A stretch of DNA of 64,000 nucleotides from NCBI GenBank assembly GCA_018343915.1, contig JABRWF010000004.1:3906001-3970000 (forward strand), given 5' to 3'. The notes below the pieces were generated by a model, which saw only the letters and a program-made list of their open reading frames with translations, searched no databases and was not told the origin of the DNA. This DNA is from Agroathelia rolfsii. Taxonomy: Eukaryota > Basidiomycota > Agaricomycetes > Amylocorticiales > Amylocorticiaceae. The position numbers and the translations under genes are program-made. Below are positions 13,799 through 26,071 of the stretch, piece after piece (positions within the stretch are counted from its first letter, which is position 1; every line of letters begins with the position of its first letter).

Positions 13799-16700
13799 AT
13801 GCACTCTGCCCAACAACACTCTGCTCGCCAATTCGATCTTCCTTCCTCTCCAACCACCGGTCCGGCCGCTCCTGTCGTCTCCAGCAACCGTCAGATAATG
13901 CATAATTCGTACACAACCAAGGGTTCCAAGAGAAAGCGCTTGGCCAAGGTCGACGATTCCGATTTTCTCATTTTCTCCGTCTTTTGTGTTCATCGTGCCC
14001 GCCCCAGGCCTGCGATCCTTGCCACAAGAGCAAGCGGCGATGTGATGGTGCTCGTAAGTATTACTGCCCTCTATCCTGCCCTTTCGATCTGGACGGCGTC
14101 CTTGACAAATTGCTGCATAACAGAACCCTGCAGCAATTGGTAATGCTTCGTTTGAAGGCACTACTATGATCTAGGACATGGCCTCACTACTCCATTTATT
14201 AGCTTTTATGCATCCAAGCACTGTGTTTACTCTCCTAGCAACGCACGCTCGGGCCAGCATTCGGTTCAATCAGCCCCAAACATTTCGCAGAGTGCCTATA
14301 TTCCTCACCAGGATGGGCTGAGGCATGGCTCCCAGCCCATGGAGGCCTCAACCTCGGGCACACGGCCGATTCATGAACGGCTGCCTGCACCGGCGGCAGT
14401 AGAACCTCTATACCTATATCGCACCCGAAAACGCATCCGTCTAGATTCTCTCGGCGCATCGGACCAGCTCACGCCGCCGGAATCTCCTCCTACCAATAAT
14501 GCCTTACCTGGCTCACGCCCCCGTGCCAACAGCATGAGTCTTCTAGAGCCATCACTCACTCGTGAACTTATGAGCTGTGGGTCTTTTTCTACTCCTTTTA
14601 TGTCCTCATTCTTCCCCTTATCTTTTCTACTCATCAAACGTATTGCGCAGTATTTTTCGCCCATTGCCATCCCCTATCAATGATGTTTCATATTGCTCTC
14701 TTTAAAGCCGATCTGACTGCCAACCGTGTCCCGTCTTATCTCGTTTATTCCATGAGCGCCGTCGCCGCGCCGCTTTCGAAGCAGCCCCGTGTGCGCACGA
14801 TGCCCATAGGCTGTGCAGGGGACCGTTTCGCGCGCGCAGCGATCGAGGAGATGTTCGACCTTGACACAGGCGAACTCCGCGTTGAACGCAACCTGTGGAC
14901 GATCCAGGCTCTGGTCTGCTTACAGGAACATGTTTTCTTTACTGCGCCTGCGCCCGATCAGTGGACGAACGCATTCAATGGTGAGTAGTTTGCTTTGTCA
15001 TTTTTTCTCATTCGTACCCTGCCTTGCCCTTGCTAGCGAAAAAGGGGAGAAGGCGTGGTATGGTGTATGATGCAATATGAGTATCATCTGACCATGAGTT
15101 GCTTCCGTTTTATATTATTGAATGATGACGATTGTTATCATCATTATTTTAGAAACTGCCATTCAGATTCTATCCGACATGAACCTATGCGAGGATAATG
15201 CGCCGACACCGTTTTCAATAACGCGACACAAATCAGTGGCGAATATTCTCATGGAGCGTGAATGTCTCCGCCGGTCGTTTTGGTGTACTTATATGTTTAA
15301 TTTCATGTCTCAAGTGGTACGTGTGTACCCCGTTTTTGATACGATCATAAAAAAAAATGTACTAACCGGCCCGTATGTATTCATTTCTTGCCCTCTCTTC
15401 TCCCCCTTCTCCCGTTTCGTCGGTCTTTGCCCCCCCCCCCTTTCCCCTTCCTTACTGATGATGGGCGACGACCATCAAGTTCTTGTGCCGTCCGCCTGAC
15501 TCCGACGAAAAGCTGCTGAACATCCGGTTGCCGGTGGACGAAACGACGTTTGAAGGCCTGTCGTGCACGCAGACACTCGACGAGCGTGACTCACGCACGG
15601 AGGCGCAGCTGTGTGGCGTTGCTGACTATCTCTTCCAGCCTGCGCCCAGGGCACGCTATGGGTCCGAGTTTGGCTATGTCATTCGCATATGCGCGCTTTA
15701 TATCAGAATCAATCGGGTGACAAATGCCGTTTTGGGTGAGTTTATTATTTTATCTATTTATCCTTTTTTGGTCCGTTCCCACTCACGGATTTCTTCTCTT
15801 TGAAAAGCTTCAGACTATCCAGCGCAGGCTTGGAGGTCTGTGATGGAGTTGGAAGACCATTTAAAGGTCGGTCGAGACATTCTTCCTCTTCTGGTATTAT
15901 CATCATCACATGCTCAACCACACAGTAGAAATGGGAATCATCGCTCCCGGAGAACATCTCGTTCTCTGAAGAAAATCTCAAGATACAACTGACGATGTTT
16001 CAGACAAGTTCCAATACGGGCGCGTGGTGTTTCTGCTTCATGCATATTATCCATGCGTCGGGTTCACTCGCGTTGAAAGCTGTATGTGGCGAATAAATGC
16101 ATCCTCCGTATGATAATCCGTAAATCTTACGACGCGGTCCTATTTTTCTCCGTAGTGCAAGCGACGCATCGACGCCTCTTCTATCACGGAGGCCGATTGG
16201 GAGTTCAGCCGTATGGATAAGATTGTTTCGCCGATGGGACATGCTGCCAAGCGCAGCCCTCTCAGTGAGCTCTTGTTTCTTTCTTCATTTGGCGGAAACT
16301 ACGGTGCTAAAATCTCCATTCCATTTCCCTCTTTTAGCCGGGACCGCTATCTGGGTCAGTACTCATTTCTCTAATCCAACGTCCATGTTCCTTAATTAAA
16401 AACCCTTAACCTTAATAATAGACCCTGCGCAAATACGGCACCGAGAAAGACAAGACCGATCTCTCATGGTCGCAGTACGCCGAGACTAACGAGGAGGACT
16501 GGACGTACCGCTTAGAAGACTACATTCCCGACCGATTGCGACCGGGCAAGCAGGAGGCGTCACCGCCGCCCGGACGTGGGTCCCCGCATATGCAGGATAC
16601 GGGGCAAGCGCGGGTCGTCCGTTCTCACCATAATCACGGCCATAGCCATAGCCATAGCCATAGCCATAATGGCAGTGGTAATGGCAGCCACTACAGTTAT

Positions 16701-17120
16701 CGCCGCAATGACACCGTGGGCGTGCATGCGTCTTCGAGCGGGAGCAGTGGAGAGGATGAGCCGGATGGTCATGAGCGTGGACATGAACACGACCACAGGC
16801 GTGCGTCGCACTCGCAGGCGGCTCATCATCGGTCTCTCAAGTGGAGCGCCCATCCCCATCTTCACCATATCGAAAGGGACGGGGTAACCAAGAGCGCGAG
16901 TCCGCCGTTGTTGCCACCGTTAAGGGCGAGTGGGCTGATGAATTTGCCTGTAATGCTGCGTGCGGGGCATGATTCGGCTTCTCATAGGGCAACGAGTCCG
17001 CCGGTACCGCCAGAAGCGACGTCTACTGCGGCGGCTGCGGCAGCCTCTCGTGCTGCGAAGCAGGCGAGGGTGGGTGTGCCGATTGGGTTCGAATGGCTTG
17101 CGAACGAGGCGCATCCTTAG
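13799..17120 (+). CDS. Zn2Cys6 fungal transcription factor
   Basis: Nuclear DNA-binding regulator. Exon 1 (13799-13948) ends in basic KGSKRKRLAK. The binuclear zinc cluster is built from exons 14008-14053, 14124-14139 and 14203 onward: CDPCHKSKRRCDGAQPCSNC then FYASKHC, the exact C-x2-C-x6-C-x5-C-x2-C-x6-C spacing. A Ser/Pro-rich linker follows (KRIRLDSLGASDQLTPPESPP). The middle region resembles the Fungal_trans domain (RFARAAIEEMFDL, LWTIQALVCLQEH, MERECLRRSFWCTYMFN). The last exon has a His/Ser repeat and an Ala-rich tail, stopping at 17120. The 16-nt exon carrying part of the zinc cluster is unusual. Target genes are unknown. A longer start is excluded because no ATG lies upstream in frame. 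Confidence 0.9.
16636..16668 (+). repeat. Hexanucleotide repeat (CATAGC)n coding His-Ser
   Basis: About five tandem copies of CATAGC within the last exon of the Zn2Cys6 gene encode alternating His and Ser. It is a probable slippage-prone coding microsatellite, followed by a Gly/Ser/His-rich stretch. Confidence 0.75.
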
Positions 17121-17536
17121 GACTCATTGTGTGCATTTTGGCGATTGATGCTTGCATAAATTGTCAGATGCTTTTCGTTCCCACCCTTTCCATCCCTCCT
17201 GCTTTTACCTCCCCTATCCTCCACTCTGAAGCCCCCTTGGACTTTCCCTCTTCGTATTCGTCCCCTCTTCGTGGTCCGTCATAGAATCAATACATAACCC
17301 CCAACAACTCTGGATTTATCATTCTTCCTCCCTCCCTATGACTATGCTACATGCACGATCATAACTCCTTTGACCCCAAAATACCTTCTTCATGCTCTAG
17401 TTTGTAGCAACGGCACCGATTGTATAGCTTGTCTGTTTCTGTTTGATTATGAAAACAAAAAGTGTATTTATGATGCAGGAAAGGGAAATAATTCATTATC
17501 GTCATTTGCTATAGGAGAAATTTAAAGTGTCCGTGC
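17121..17536. other. Intergenic region between convergent genes
   Basis: 416 bp holding the 3' UTRs of the Zn2Cys6 gene and of V-ATPase subunit G. It is CT-rich on the left and AT-rich on the right. No gene seen. Confidence 0.6.
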
Positions 17537-18114
17537 TCATTCTACTTTCTTGAGGTTGCGATGAAGCTCCGGCTTGACGAGGACGACACGATCGACGAGT
17601 TTCTTGACCACGATGTCCTTGTGTTCCTCGTATGCGCGTGTGATTTCCTGCAGCTTGACTTCTGTCTCCTTATCTATGCTTGTCTGGGCGTTCGATGTTG
17701 TGCCTGCGTGCTAAAGCAGAGACCAAAACAAACAACGTGAGGACGAAAGGCAGTGACAGTTGTTGGTATGTCTTGTGATTTACCGAGGATTCAAACGCCT
17801 TAAACTCGTCCTCCTTCTGTTTCCTGTATTCTTCTATTTCTCGTGTCGCCTCTGAGCGGGCATCTTTGAGTCTCTGCACGCGATCTGTATAATAACATAA
17901 GGGGATGCACCAAGATCAATACAACTGTGCTATGGCTCCGGAAGCAAGTGAGTGGGGGTGGCTGCGACACTGACACTGGCGGGCCTGCTGCACGATCTTG
18001 GAGGCCTCCTTCTCTGCCTCGAGTAGGGTCTGAATGCCGTTGGACTGCTGGGCGGACTATGGGGGCATAAGAGCTGAGATGGTATTATATCCAGTTGACA
18101 AGTACACCGACCAT
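17537..18114 (-). CDS. VMA10: V-type proton ATPase subunit G
   Basis: Peripheral-stalk subunit of the vacuolar H+-ATPase, which pairs with subunit E. Joined exons read MSAQQSNGIQTLLEAEKEA, SKIVQQARQ, RVQRLKDARSEATREIEEY, RKQKEDEFKAFESS, TSIDKETEVKLQEITRAYEE and a C-terminus VLVKPELHRNLKKVE. That is about 115 residues, normal for the family, almost all of it predicted coiled coil. The initiator ATG (18112-18114) stands alone before an intron (GTCGGT...CCATAG), and the next exon begins TCCGCC. Start choice is fixed by the conserved N-terminus SAQQSNGIQTLLEAE. Confidence 0.92.
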
Positions 18115-18322
18115 GATGATGATGATGATGAGTGAGAGCGGGATGTGATTCAGACTCCGCCTGTGCTGGTGGGCCTGCGGCGGAGGCAGACGACAACACT
18201 CGGGCGTCACTGGCATGCACACATACTACTATACGTGATTACAACCTGGCTTGTGGATGTTTTTTGTTGTGAGCATTTTGACCTAGAAGGCGCAAAAGGA
18301 AAGAAAAAACAAGGATATCATT
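18115..18322. promoter_or_regulatory. Shared divergent promoter of VMA10 and PTA1
   Basis: Only 208 bp lie between the two initiation codons, so both promoters and leaders share it. A short GAT/CAT repeat abuts the VMA10 start. No factor sites were recognised. Confidence 0.5.
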
Positions 18323-21300
18323 ATGTCTGCACCGTTAGACCCTCTGCAGACGCTGTCCGCCGCGCTCGCCGTGCCGGCCAACTCGCAACAGCAGGCTGAG
18401 CTGCTGTCTGCGTTGAGAGAGAACCTTGAGCAGCACCCGAATCCGATCCCCATCCTCTGCTCGACGCTCATAAAGACAATAGCAAATGCGGGAGACTCGT
18501 TGCTGAAGCGATGGGTGTTGGACTTGTTGCATTTTGCTATTTGTCGCTCCAGTCTCTCGCTCGAGGCCAAGACGCAACGTCAGTACACACAACTTTTGTT
18601 ATTTATCAACTTCTAGAGTTGTATCCTATCAAACGGGATAATATCAAATTCATTGTTTTTCTTTTGTCTGCTAGTCTCGCTCCAGTCGCTGGATACTCTC
18701 CATAGTCTGATACATGACCCCCATACGATCGTGCCTACGACAAAAGTCGTCATCCAGATCCTGACATCCGTATATCCGCTGATATTCCGCAGCCTGTAAG
18801 TCGCCCACTGCATGTCTAAGACAGCGACTTGATCATTCCTCATCTTTGGTTCCGTATAGATGCATGAACAGAGCTGCGTCGCAACCGTGGGAGGTTTTTG
18901 TACAATGCAAGAATCGCGTCCTGGAGCTGTTCTGGACACCTAATACACCTAGTGGCGTGCGTCTATGCGCTTTGAAGTTTATTCAGCGTGCTATACTGTT
19001 GCAGACGCGTAGTGTTTCCGACCCCCGAGTGAGTGCCAAAACGCCATATACTGTCTGTCCACAGCATAGTCATACATTCTTTTGCAGCTTCAAAACAAGA
19101 GCGACCCTAGCATTTCCTCTGTCCCCTCCGATCATCCGTTCATCTCCGCTCATGCACTGGAAGAAGAGGGAGTCAGATTATTATCTGCCCTCTTTGAGAT
19201 CCTGTACAAGAGCCGCAATCCAGATGAACTGACGGCCATTGTCAATAGCTGGCCGATGCTGATCAAGTTACGGCCCGTTCTCGCACAGCCCATCGTACAA
19301 GCATTAGCAGGCTGGACCCCCGCCGCTCTCGCAGGTCTTCCTTACACGAACATAAAAAGCGTGGAAAAATCGATTCGAATATTGCTGATGCATATATCGA
19401 GGTAAGCACCTCACTGATCTCTTACCTCTAAAATATAGCTCACAAGCGTCTCTAATTCTATGTATTTGCAGGAGCCAGACCGGTGGACCTCTGTCCCCAA
19501 TCATCAGTGAAACACTCGCCACGCAAGGCGTGCGCATGGACCGCGCCTCGGCCGACGAAAAGGCACGCAAACTCGCTGCCGCCTCTGGTGCCTCCTCCTC
19601 CTCCTCCTCCTCCTCTGGCCCCTCCTCCACCACTCCTGTTGACCCCTCTCTGAAAAGACCCACTGCGGTGGATTCAGACGGTGGTGCCGACGTCAACAAA
19701 CGCCCCAAGATGGATCCGACGACGACAGCGTCCGCTGCGGCCCTCCTGGCCGCGTTCGATTTTACATCTTTGCCCGCCTCTCTGATCACGGAGCTGATCG
19801 TGGCCAATCTTGGGGCGTTTACGGAATCGACGCTAGTAGATCTGGTGCAGAGGTATCGTGAAGAACATTTGAAGCCTGCCAGTGCTGCTGCTGCTATTGG
19901 TACTGCTGCCACCACTGCCACTGCTTCTACATCTGCTCCTGCAGCTGTGGCAACGAACGTACAGCCAGATGCAGCGCCGTCTATGGATGTAGGTAGTGCT
20001 CGAGCAGGGGAATCTGATACCTCGGCTGTCGCAGCAGCTGCTACTGGCGAGAAAGAGGCCGTAACGGTGAAAGAAGAGCCCGTGGATCCGTTACAAATGG
20101 ATATAGACGAGGATGAGCTTGATTTTGAACCTGACAAGCTCAATCACAAGGTAATTCCTGTTTCATAACAGATTGGAGACATTCTCTTAGTAACATGACG
20201 CTTTTTCAAAAAAAAAAAAAGTTGTCTGGCGACGAACAAGAAGACATAGACACCCCGGAAGAAGAAACCTCTAATTCCGAAGCACTGCTCAGTATCAACC
20301 CGCTCGAGTTCAAGCTGCTCTCACCACGCGAACCGAGCGAAGAAGAGCGAGCGGCGCTCATCGAAAAGTCGATCGCGCGTATACGGATAGACGAGGAGAA
20401 AAATGAGAGTGATCTCATTGCTGCGATGGATGAGGGTGACGGTCCAGACGTGTGGATGCTGCTTGTCGTTCGTATGATCACGCGCGTGGCCATGCCTCCG
20501 CGAAGTCTACAGGGCTCGGAAGAGGATGCGGATGGTAGTGGAGGAGGTAAGAAGGAAGAGGATGATGACGTGGGTGCTGTGGACAAGTTTTATGAACGCC
20601 AGGATGCGCTGCGATATAAACTATGTGATTATATCATGGCTGATTTCCCAAAAAGGTAGTTTTTGCTCATATGTTCTAGGGATGTTGGCTGACTTTTTGT
20701 GGCATAATGGTAGAATACGGCTAGCGACGACGTGGATGAATGAGGAATGGTACAATGATTGGATACGGGTGAAGGCTGATCCGAGTTGGGTTAGTTGTCA
20801 TTCCTGTCATGATGGCGCGCGAGAGACACGCACTCACACGCCTTGTCCTTTTTTTCGAATTTTTTTGTGTATAGCAACAAAACTACCCAACATGGCTGAA
20901 CCAGATCGTGGCGTCGTACCAAACATTCATCGACGGCAAGGACAAGGCGTTCCCTAAATTTGTCCTCGACCTTCCTTCGATTCCAACAGATATTCTGGAC
21001 TTGCTGAGAGATTTATGTGTTGATCCCGACCGGTAATTTGTCCTTGAAACTGTCAGCAATGACAGTAATAAACTCATTGCGTGCACAGTATGCAGGTTGG
21101 ATTCACGACACTTCGCGAAATTGTCGTGCAGCGACCTTCTTTGCGAGAGGAGGCGCTTCGGGTTCTCTTGGAATTGACAACACATCCAGGTCTGTAAGAT
21201 TTTCTTTGCATGTTGTTCACTATGATGCTTATCTCCCCCTTATGCAATAGAAAAAGTCACGCGTGGAGCTGCAATTATCACTGTCAAACGTTGGGTACCT

Positions 21301-22905
21301 GACGCTCAGCCAATGGATTCGTTCGTCCGCGGCTTCGCTCTGCAAATGTTGCATAAGCTCCAACTGGCTATCCCTCCTCCGAAAAAGGAGAGTCAGGATG
21401 GTGATACCTCCATGGTGGATGGCACCTCGACTACAACATCCCCTGATGTTACTACTACTACTACTACTACTTCTGCTACTGCCCCCGCGAACAAGCCTCA
21501 ATATGAGGAGGTCAAAGCAGAAGAAGACGGCGATGAAAACATGGAAGACGGACAGCTGCCGTCCGATGAGCTCATCCAGACGCCGTATCTTCCTGAACGC
21601 ATCGAACTGCCGGCGCAAAAGTCATTAGTTTTGCAGCATGTCGAGTTACTCTTCGCACTTTCTGTGAAGGCGCCCGAGTTTCTTGATGAGTAAGCATGAT
21701 ATTTCTTTTTCTTCATGCGAGCTAAGTAAAAATGGAATTTAATGCAAAATTTCACCCAGGATATTTACTGCATACGGGCAAATGGATATCTCCGTGCAGG
21801 AAGCAATACAGCAGTTGATCACAGCGCTCATTAAATCTCTGGGATCCAACCACGGCAAGCTATTGACGCTCATGCGTACTTGTCCTCCCGGAGCTGAGTC
21901 GTTGGCATTGCGTGTACTGAATATATTTACGGAACACGGACGACCGAGCACCCAGCTCGTAGCGATCGTCAAGAGCCTGATTAACGAGCGCGATCTGGAT
22001 GCGAGGTTCTTGATTCCTATTATTGCTGAGATGGACAAGGTGGGAGTTGTCCTTTTACTGTGTGCCGTATCTTCATATTATTTTCTCTAATTTTATTTTC
22101 TTCAAATAGAATGACATCACCCGGTATCTTCCCCGGATTGTGTCCATTCTCAATGGGCAACCGGAGCCCAAGAACCTCGTCAGGTCTGTCTTTACCTCCG
22201 TTGTCACGACGCCTCCGAAGTCATTTGGCACCGTCAGCTCTAATTTGCCTCGCGTACGGCAGAGTGAGCTGTTGACGCCGGCAGAGTTGATGGTCTTGCT
22301 TCATGAATCTGAAAAGGAGATTGGGTTAAAGAGCGCCATTGAAGCAATTGGTATATGCTTCTCGATGACGGATGTATACCGCTCGGAGATCCTCGCGGGT
22401 GTGATGCAGCAGATTGTGGATGAGCCTGTGCTTCCTGTGCTTTTCATGCGCACGGTAGGTGTCTATTCTAGCTGATTTTGCTCTTAATCTTTAACATATT
22501 TCCCAGGTCATCCAAGCAGTGACCACATACAAATCACTCGTCGCCTTCGTATCAACAACGCTCCTCTCCCGTCTCATCACAAAGAAAATATGGACGAACC
22601 CGCCTCTCTGGGAAGGATTTATTCGATGCGCCAAGGTGATCGCGCCTGCTAGCTTTGGTGCGCTATTGCAGCTGCCCAAAGACCAGATTCGCGAACTTGT
22701 AGATAAGCAACCGAGTTTGAAGACAAGTTTGCGCGACTTTGTGATTCGCAACCGGGGTGGCAACAAGGCTAGAGTGGCAGGATTCTTGGAAATATTTGGA
22801 GATGTGGAGGGCACGCCGCCTGCAAGTGCCGGGACGCCAGAGCAAGCGGCAACGGCGACATCTTCTCAGACTGAGACCGCTACCCCTCCTGCGGCTACTG
22901 GGTGA
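18323..22905 (+). CDS. PTA1: Symplekin/Pta1, mRNA cleavage-polyadenylation scaffold
   Basis: Large HEAT-repeat scaffold of the cleavage and polyadenylation factor. The N-terminal Pta1/symplekin region is MSAPLDPLQTLSAALA..., SLLKRWVLDLLHFAICRSSL, and LELFWTPNTPSGVRLCALKF after an intron. The middle contains a low-complexity Ser/Pro/Thr segment (19590-19680), an Ala/Thr-rich segment and an acidic block. The C-terminal symplekin domain is clear: LLTPAELMVLLHESEKEIGL, AIEAIGICFSMTDVYRSEIL, TKKIWTNPPLWEGFIRCAKV, and LRDFVIRNRGGNKARVAGF near the end. It is interrupted by many short introns, and estimated length is about 1,200 residues, comparable to metazoan symplekin and longer than yeast Pta1. 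It is divergent from VMA10. Confidence 0.9.
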
Positions 22906-23226
22906 TTTGCGCCCTATGGCTTCTATCGTGATCAGCAATTGTCTTGATGCTTGGATGAACCGTGTTAATCTGTATACCACATTCACACCTTCTGTAATAG
23001 CTATTCTATTTACCCTACGAACATGTAAACATGGCCAGTGAAGACACTTTAGTTAACTTGCAATTGATCATCATTTTTTTTGAATTTGTTGTGATAGCAA
23101 TTCGGAAGCAAATGACGCATAGTGTTCCGAATATGGCAAATTGTTTGTTTACTTCCGACAGCGCGCGAAGTCGACGGCTTGAACTGGTAACAACCTGAAC
23201 CTCGCTCAGTCGAGTTCTCTAACGCA
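22906..23226. other. Short intergenic region
   Basis: 321 bp between PTA1 and MIF2, which lie in the same direction. Contains the 3' UTR of one and the promoter of the other. No gene. Confidence 0.6.
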
Positions 23227-25351
23227 ATGCCACCATCTGTCGTTCCACGCCGCTCTAGTATACCAGGAGTAAGAAGAGGCCCACAAAAGGCCCATATACC
23301 GTATCATGCAGACGATCTCGGCCGTGGCAAGAAAACTGGATATAGCATCGAACCTATTGAACATGCTTCGGACGATTTCGAGGACTTTGCCAAGGTCCTC
23401 AAGCAAGCTGATGCGCGTACACCTCCACGCGTTAAATCAAAGGTCAAGAAGTCAGCTGGGAAGAGTGGTGGAAGAAGTGGGAAGAAGAAGACGCCTGCAA
23501 GGCCTGTTGTGCAGAGTGATGAAGAGGAGGAAGATGGTGGCGGCGAACAGGACATGTCTATTGAAGTGCCAGGTTTGCACTCATTTCTAGACTATCTCGT
23601 ATCTATCAAAATAATGGGCAATGGCTTTGCATTACTCAGCTAGCCCGATGGAATACTTCAGAAACGCTCGTCCCCGTGCTCCTCAATCTCGTCCTAGCAT
23701 CATCCCCAGACTCAGCGGTCGTGGATCCGAAGTTGACTTTGATCAAATTCCCTCACCAAGACCAAGTCACAGCGGCAGGAGATCGCTCGCAGGTCCATCA
23801 TATCTGTCTCAAGGCTCGGCGTACGGAGGGAACGACGAGTCTCTAGATCTCAACTATTTCCAGCGTAAGGATGAAGTTATCTCTCGACGTTCATCGGGTC
23901 GTAGTGCATGGGAGCCGCCAGAGCCAGATGCAGACATTGATATGAACCAGGATATGGACTTTCCTATGGACGAAGACCAGGCATTGCAGGAAGATGGTCA
24001 AGACGAGTCGCTGCGAGCTACACCGTCGCCTCCGCCTCCATCTGCTAGCCACAAGCCCAAGGGCAAATCTCGGGTATTGACGCCTGCACCGGAAGAAGAT
24101 GAAGATGCACCTATGGATCCACCTGAGGATGAGCCTCCGCAAGAGGATGAACCTCCTCCCGAGGAAGAAATAGAGCCACCGCCCTCACCACCTAAGAAGA
24201 AAGCCAAGGCTACCAAAAAGGAGAACAAACGTCCGACAGCGAGGGAAACTGTGGAGCCCGCCGAAGACCGTAGGTTTACCATTATCCACATACAGGTTTT
24301 CATGAGCTCATTCCTAAATTAGAGGAAAACCGCGATGCAAATGGTCTACGGCGTGGCACAAGATATCGATACGCTCCTCTTGCACACTGGAGGAACGAAA
24401 AGGTTGTCTATGGACGGTCTGGTGCACTTGCAGAGATTAAAAAAGTCATACGTTATGAACCTGTGAGTATTTTTAGTACTAAAGCTCGGTAGCTGCTTTA
24501 ACGACTCCAATTTGATGAAGGATCCTACTGAACCACTTGGGAAGAAGAAGCGGAAGCGTACAGCTAAACCTCGCAGTAAAGGCCGGAGCGAGAGCAGAGA
24601 TATCCGTAGTAGCGAGCCAGCAGCCGTGCTTAACCCCGAGGAAGGCTGGGACGACGAAACGGAGCCTCAGGGAACGGTGCTGGAGTATCCAACGAACGAG
24701 GAAGTCCGAAGACGTCAGTGGCTATTCGTTCCCTAGCCATTTTTTCATAAGCATATCTAATATCCGTGCTGCCACATGCAACAGGTATCATCTGGACGGC
24801 GAAGATGGTTAATCCGAAACCGACTGCTAATGGCGAATGGAGCTTTGAGAAGGTCTTCGGCGACGGTGACTTCATCGCAGCTGGTCAGCTCACGATTCCT
24901 CCCAAGTGTCATAAGGCGAGCAAGAATTCCAAGGATAATACCTATGTCAGTCTTCCACGCCGTCTATATCTTCTGTCGTTCATAACACTGACTACTTCCC
25001 TTTCAACAGATATTCTACGTCATTCAAGGTGCTGTGAACCTAAGGCTGAACACCAACAGTGCTATCATCGCCACAGGTGGCATGTTCCTCGTCCCACGAG
25101 GGAACATGTACTTCCTCGAGAACGTGTGTGATCGTGAAGTAAAACTATTCTTCACGCAGGCACGCAAAGTCATGGTCGACAGGCAAATCGTCGACGGCGA
25201 GGAAGTTGAAGTTGAGGTTGAGGTCGATGAAGATGGACAGGAAGTGGTGGATGAGGTCAGGAGTTCAAGTGGGCCGGCAAATAATAGGGCATCGGCGCCG
25301 GTGGTGAAGAAAGAGAAAGAAAAGGCAAAGGGTGCGAAGGGATCTAAGTAG
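23227..25351 (+). CDS. MIF2: Inner kinetochore protein Mif2/CENP-C
   Basis: Centromere protein that binds CENP-A nucleosomes and recruits the Mis12 complex. The N-terminus MPPSVVPRRSSIPGVRRG carries a Mif2 N-terminal motif (HADDLGRGKKTGYSIEP). A basic and acidic disordered region with KKK clusters follows, then EYFRNARPRAPQ. The CENP-C signature is encoded near 24330-24410 (LRRGTRYRYAPLAHWRNEK, then VVYGRSGAL). The C-terminal cupin dimerisation domain follows: IWTAKMVNPKPTANGEW, YIFYVIQGAVNLRLNTNSA, GGMFLVPRGNMYFLENV. The stop is at 25351 after a Lys/Glu-rich tail. Several short introns separate these parts. The centromere role is established for the family; nothing suggests the locus itself is a centromere. 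Confidence 0.92.
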
Positions 25352-26071
25352 ATGTGCTAAATTATGGTTTTTGTTTCCTTTTTTTTTTTGTATTACGACC
25401 GGTTATACTATGTATGGTTTGGTTTGGAGTCACAAACTTTGATACCCTCCGTCTTAGCTTGGGAAAAACGACAGGTCTCATTTCAATATGCATGTATTTA
25501 ACTCGATTTACTGGTGATAAAATGGTGCCGATGGATATCTCATGTCGAACGTAAAGACGATACTAATAGTACTAAAAATGAAGATCATATGTCAAGTACC
25601 TAACACAGGCTGTATGATATGGCGAGTGTCAGAACTTTTCCAATTTAGATACTGGTTCCTGAGTCGAATCTTCATCTTCAGGCCGACAAGGGTAGGGGTT
25701 TGATTAAAGCGGCGAATGATGAAACATCAAGAATTAAAATCGGTAGATAAATCTCAGTAAGACTTCCGAGTCAAGCCTCAAGTCGGTGCGTGTTGTGATT
25801 ATAGTGTTTTTTCTTTCTTTGAGAATATGTATGATCATCGTATAGTTTGATCCGACTCGAAAAATCAGATTTCAGGACTTTTCACCCAAGCTTGGTAACA
25901 ACGTTGGGCTTCATTTTGATATATTTACATATAGTTTAGCCGACGTTATGGATACCGTAAGTCGAACGTACAAAGACTAGATGCATTATACTAACACAAA
26001 AAAATCTGCCAAGATATCTCATTCCAATGCATCCCATCCTTCTGATTGCTGTCTCCGGGTCCATTGAACGC
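25352..26071. other. Intergenic region, AT-rich
   Basis: 720 bp between MIF2 and the first carboxylesterase pseudogene. It is AT-rich, with no coding structure. It marks the left border of the accessory block. Confidence 0.5.

Noticed and set aside
16560..16868. Minus-strand frame with alternating Ala-Met residues
   Set aside because: It is the complement of the His-Ser repeat in the Zn2Cys6 gene; the composition follows from the repeat.
19304..20143. 279-codon minus-strand frame
   Set aside because: It is the antisense shadow of the low-complexity Ala/Ser/Thr part of the symplekin gene; the plus-strand product is confirmed by conserved blocks on both sides.
23000..25400. The Mif2 locus as part of a centromere
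   Set aside because: The gene encodes a centromere protein, but the surrounding DNA is ordinary gene-dense sequence without repeats.
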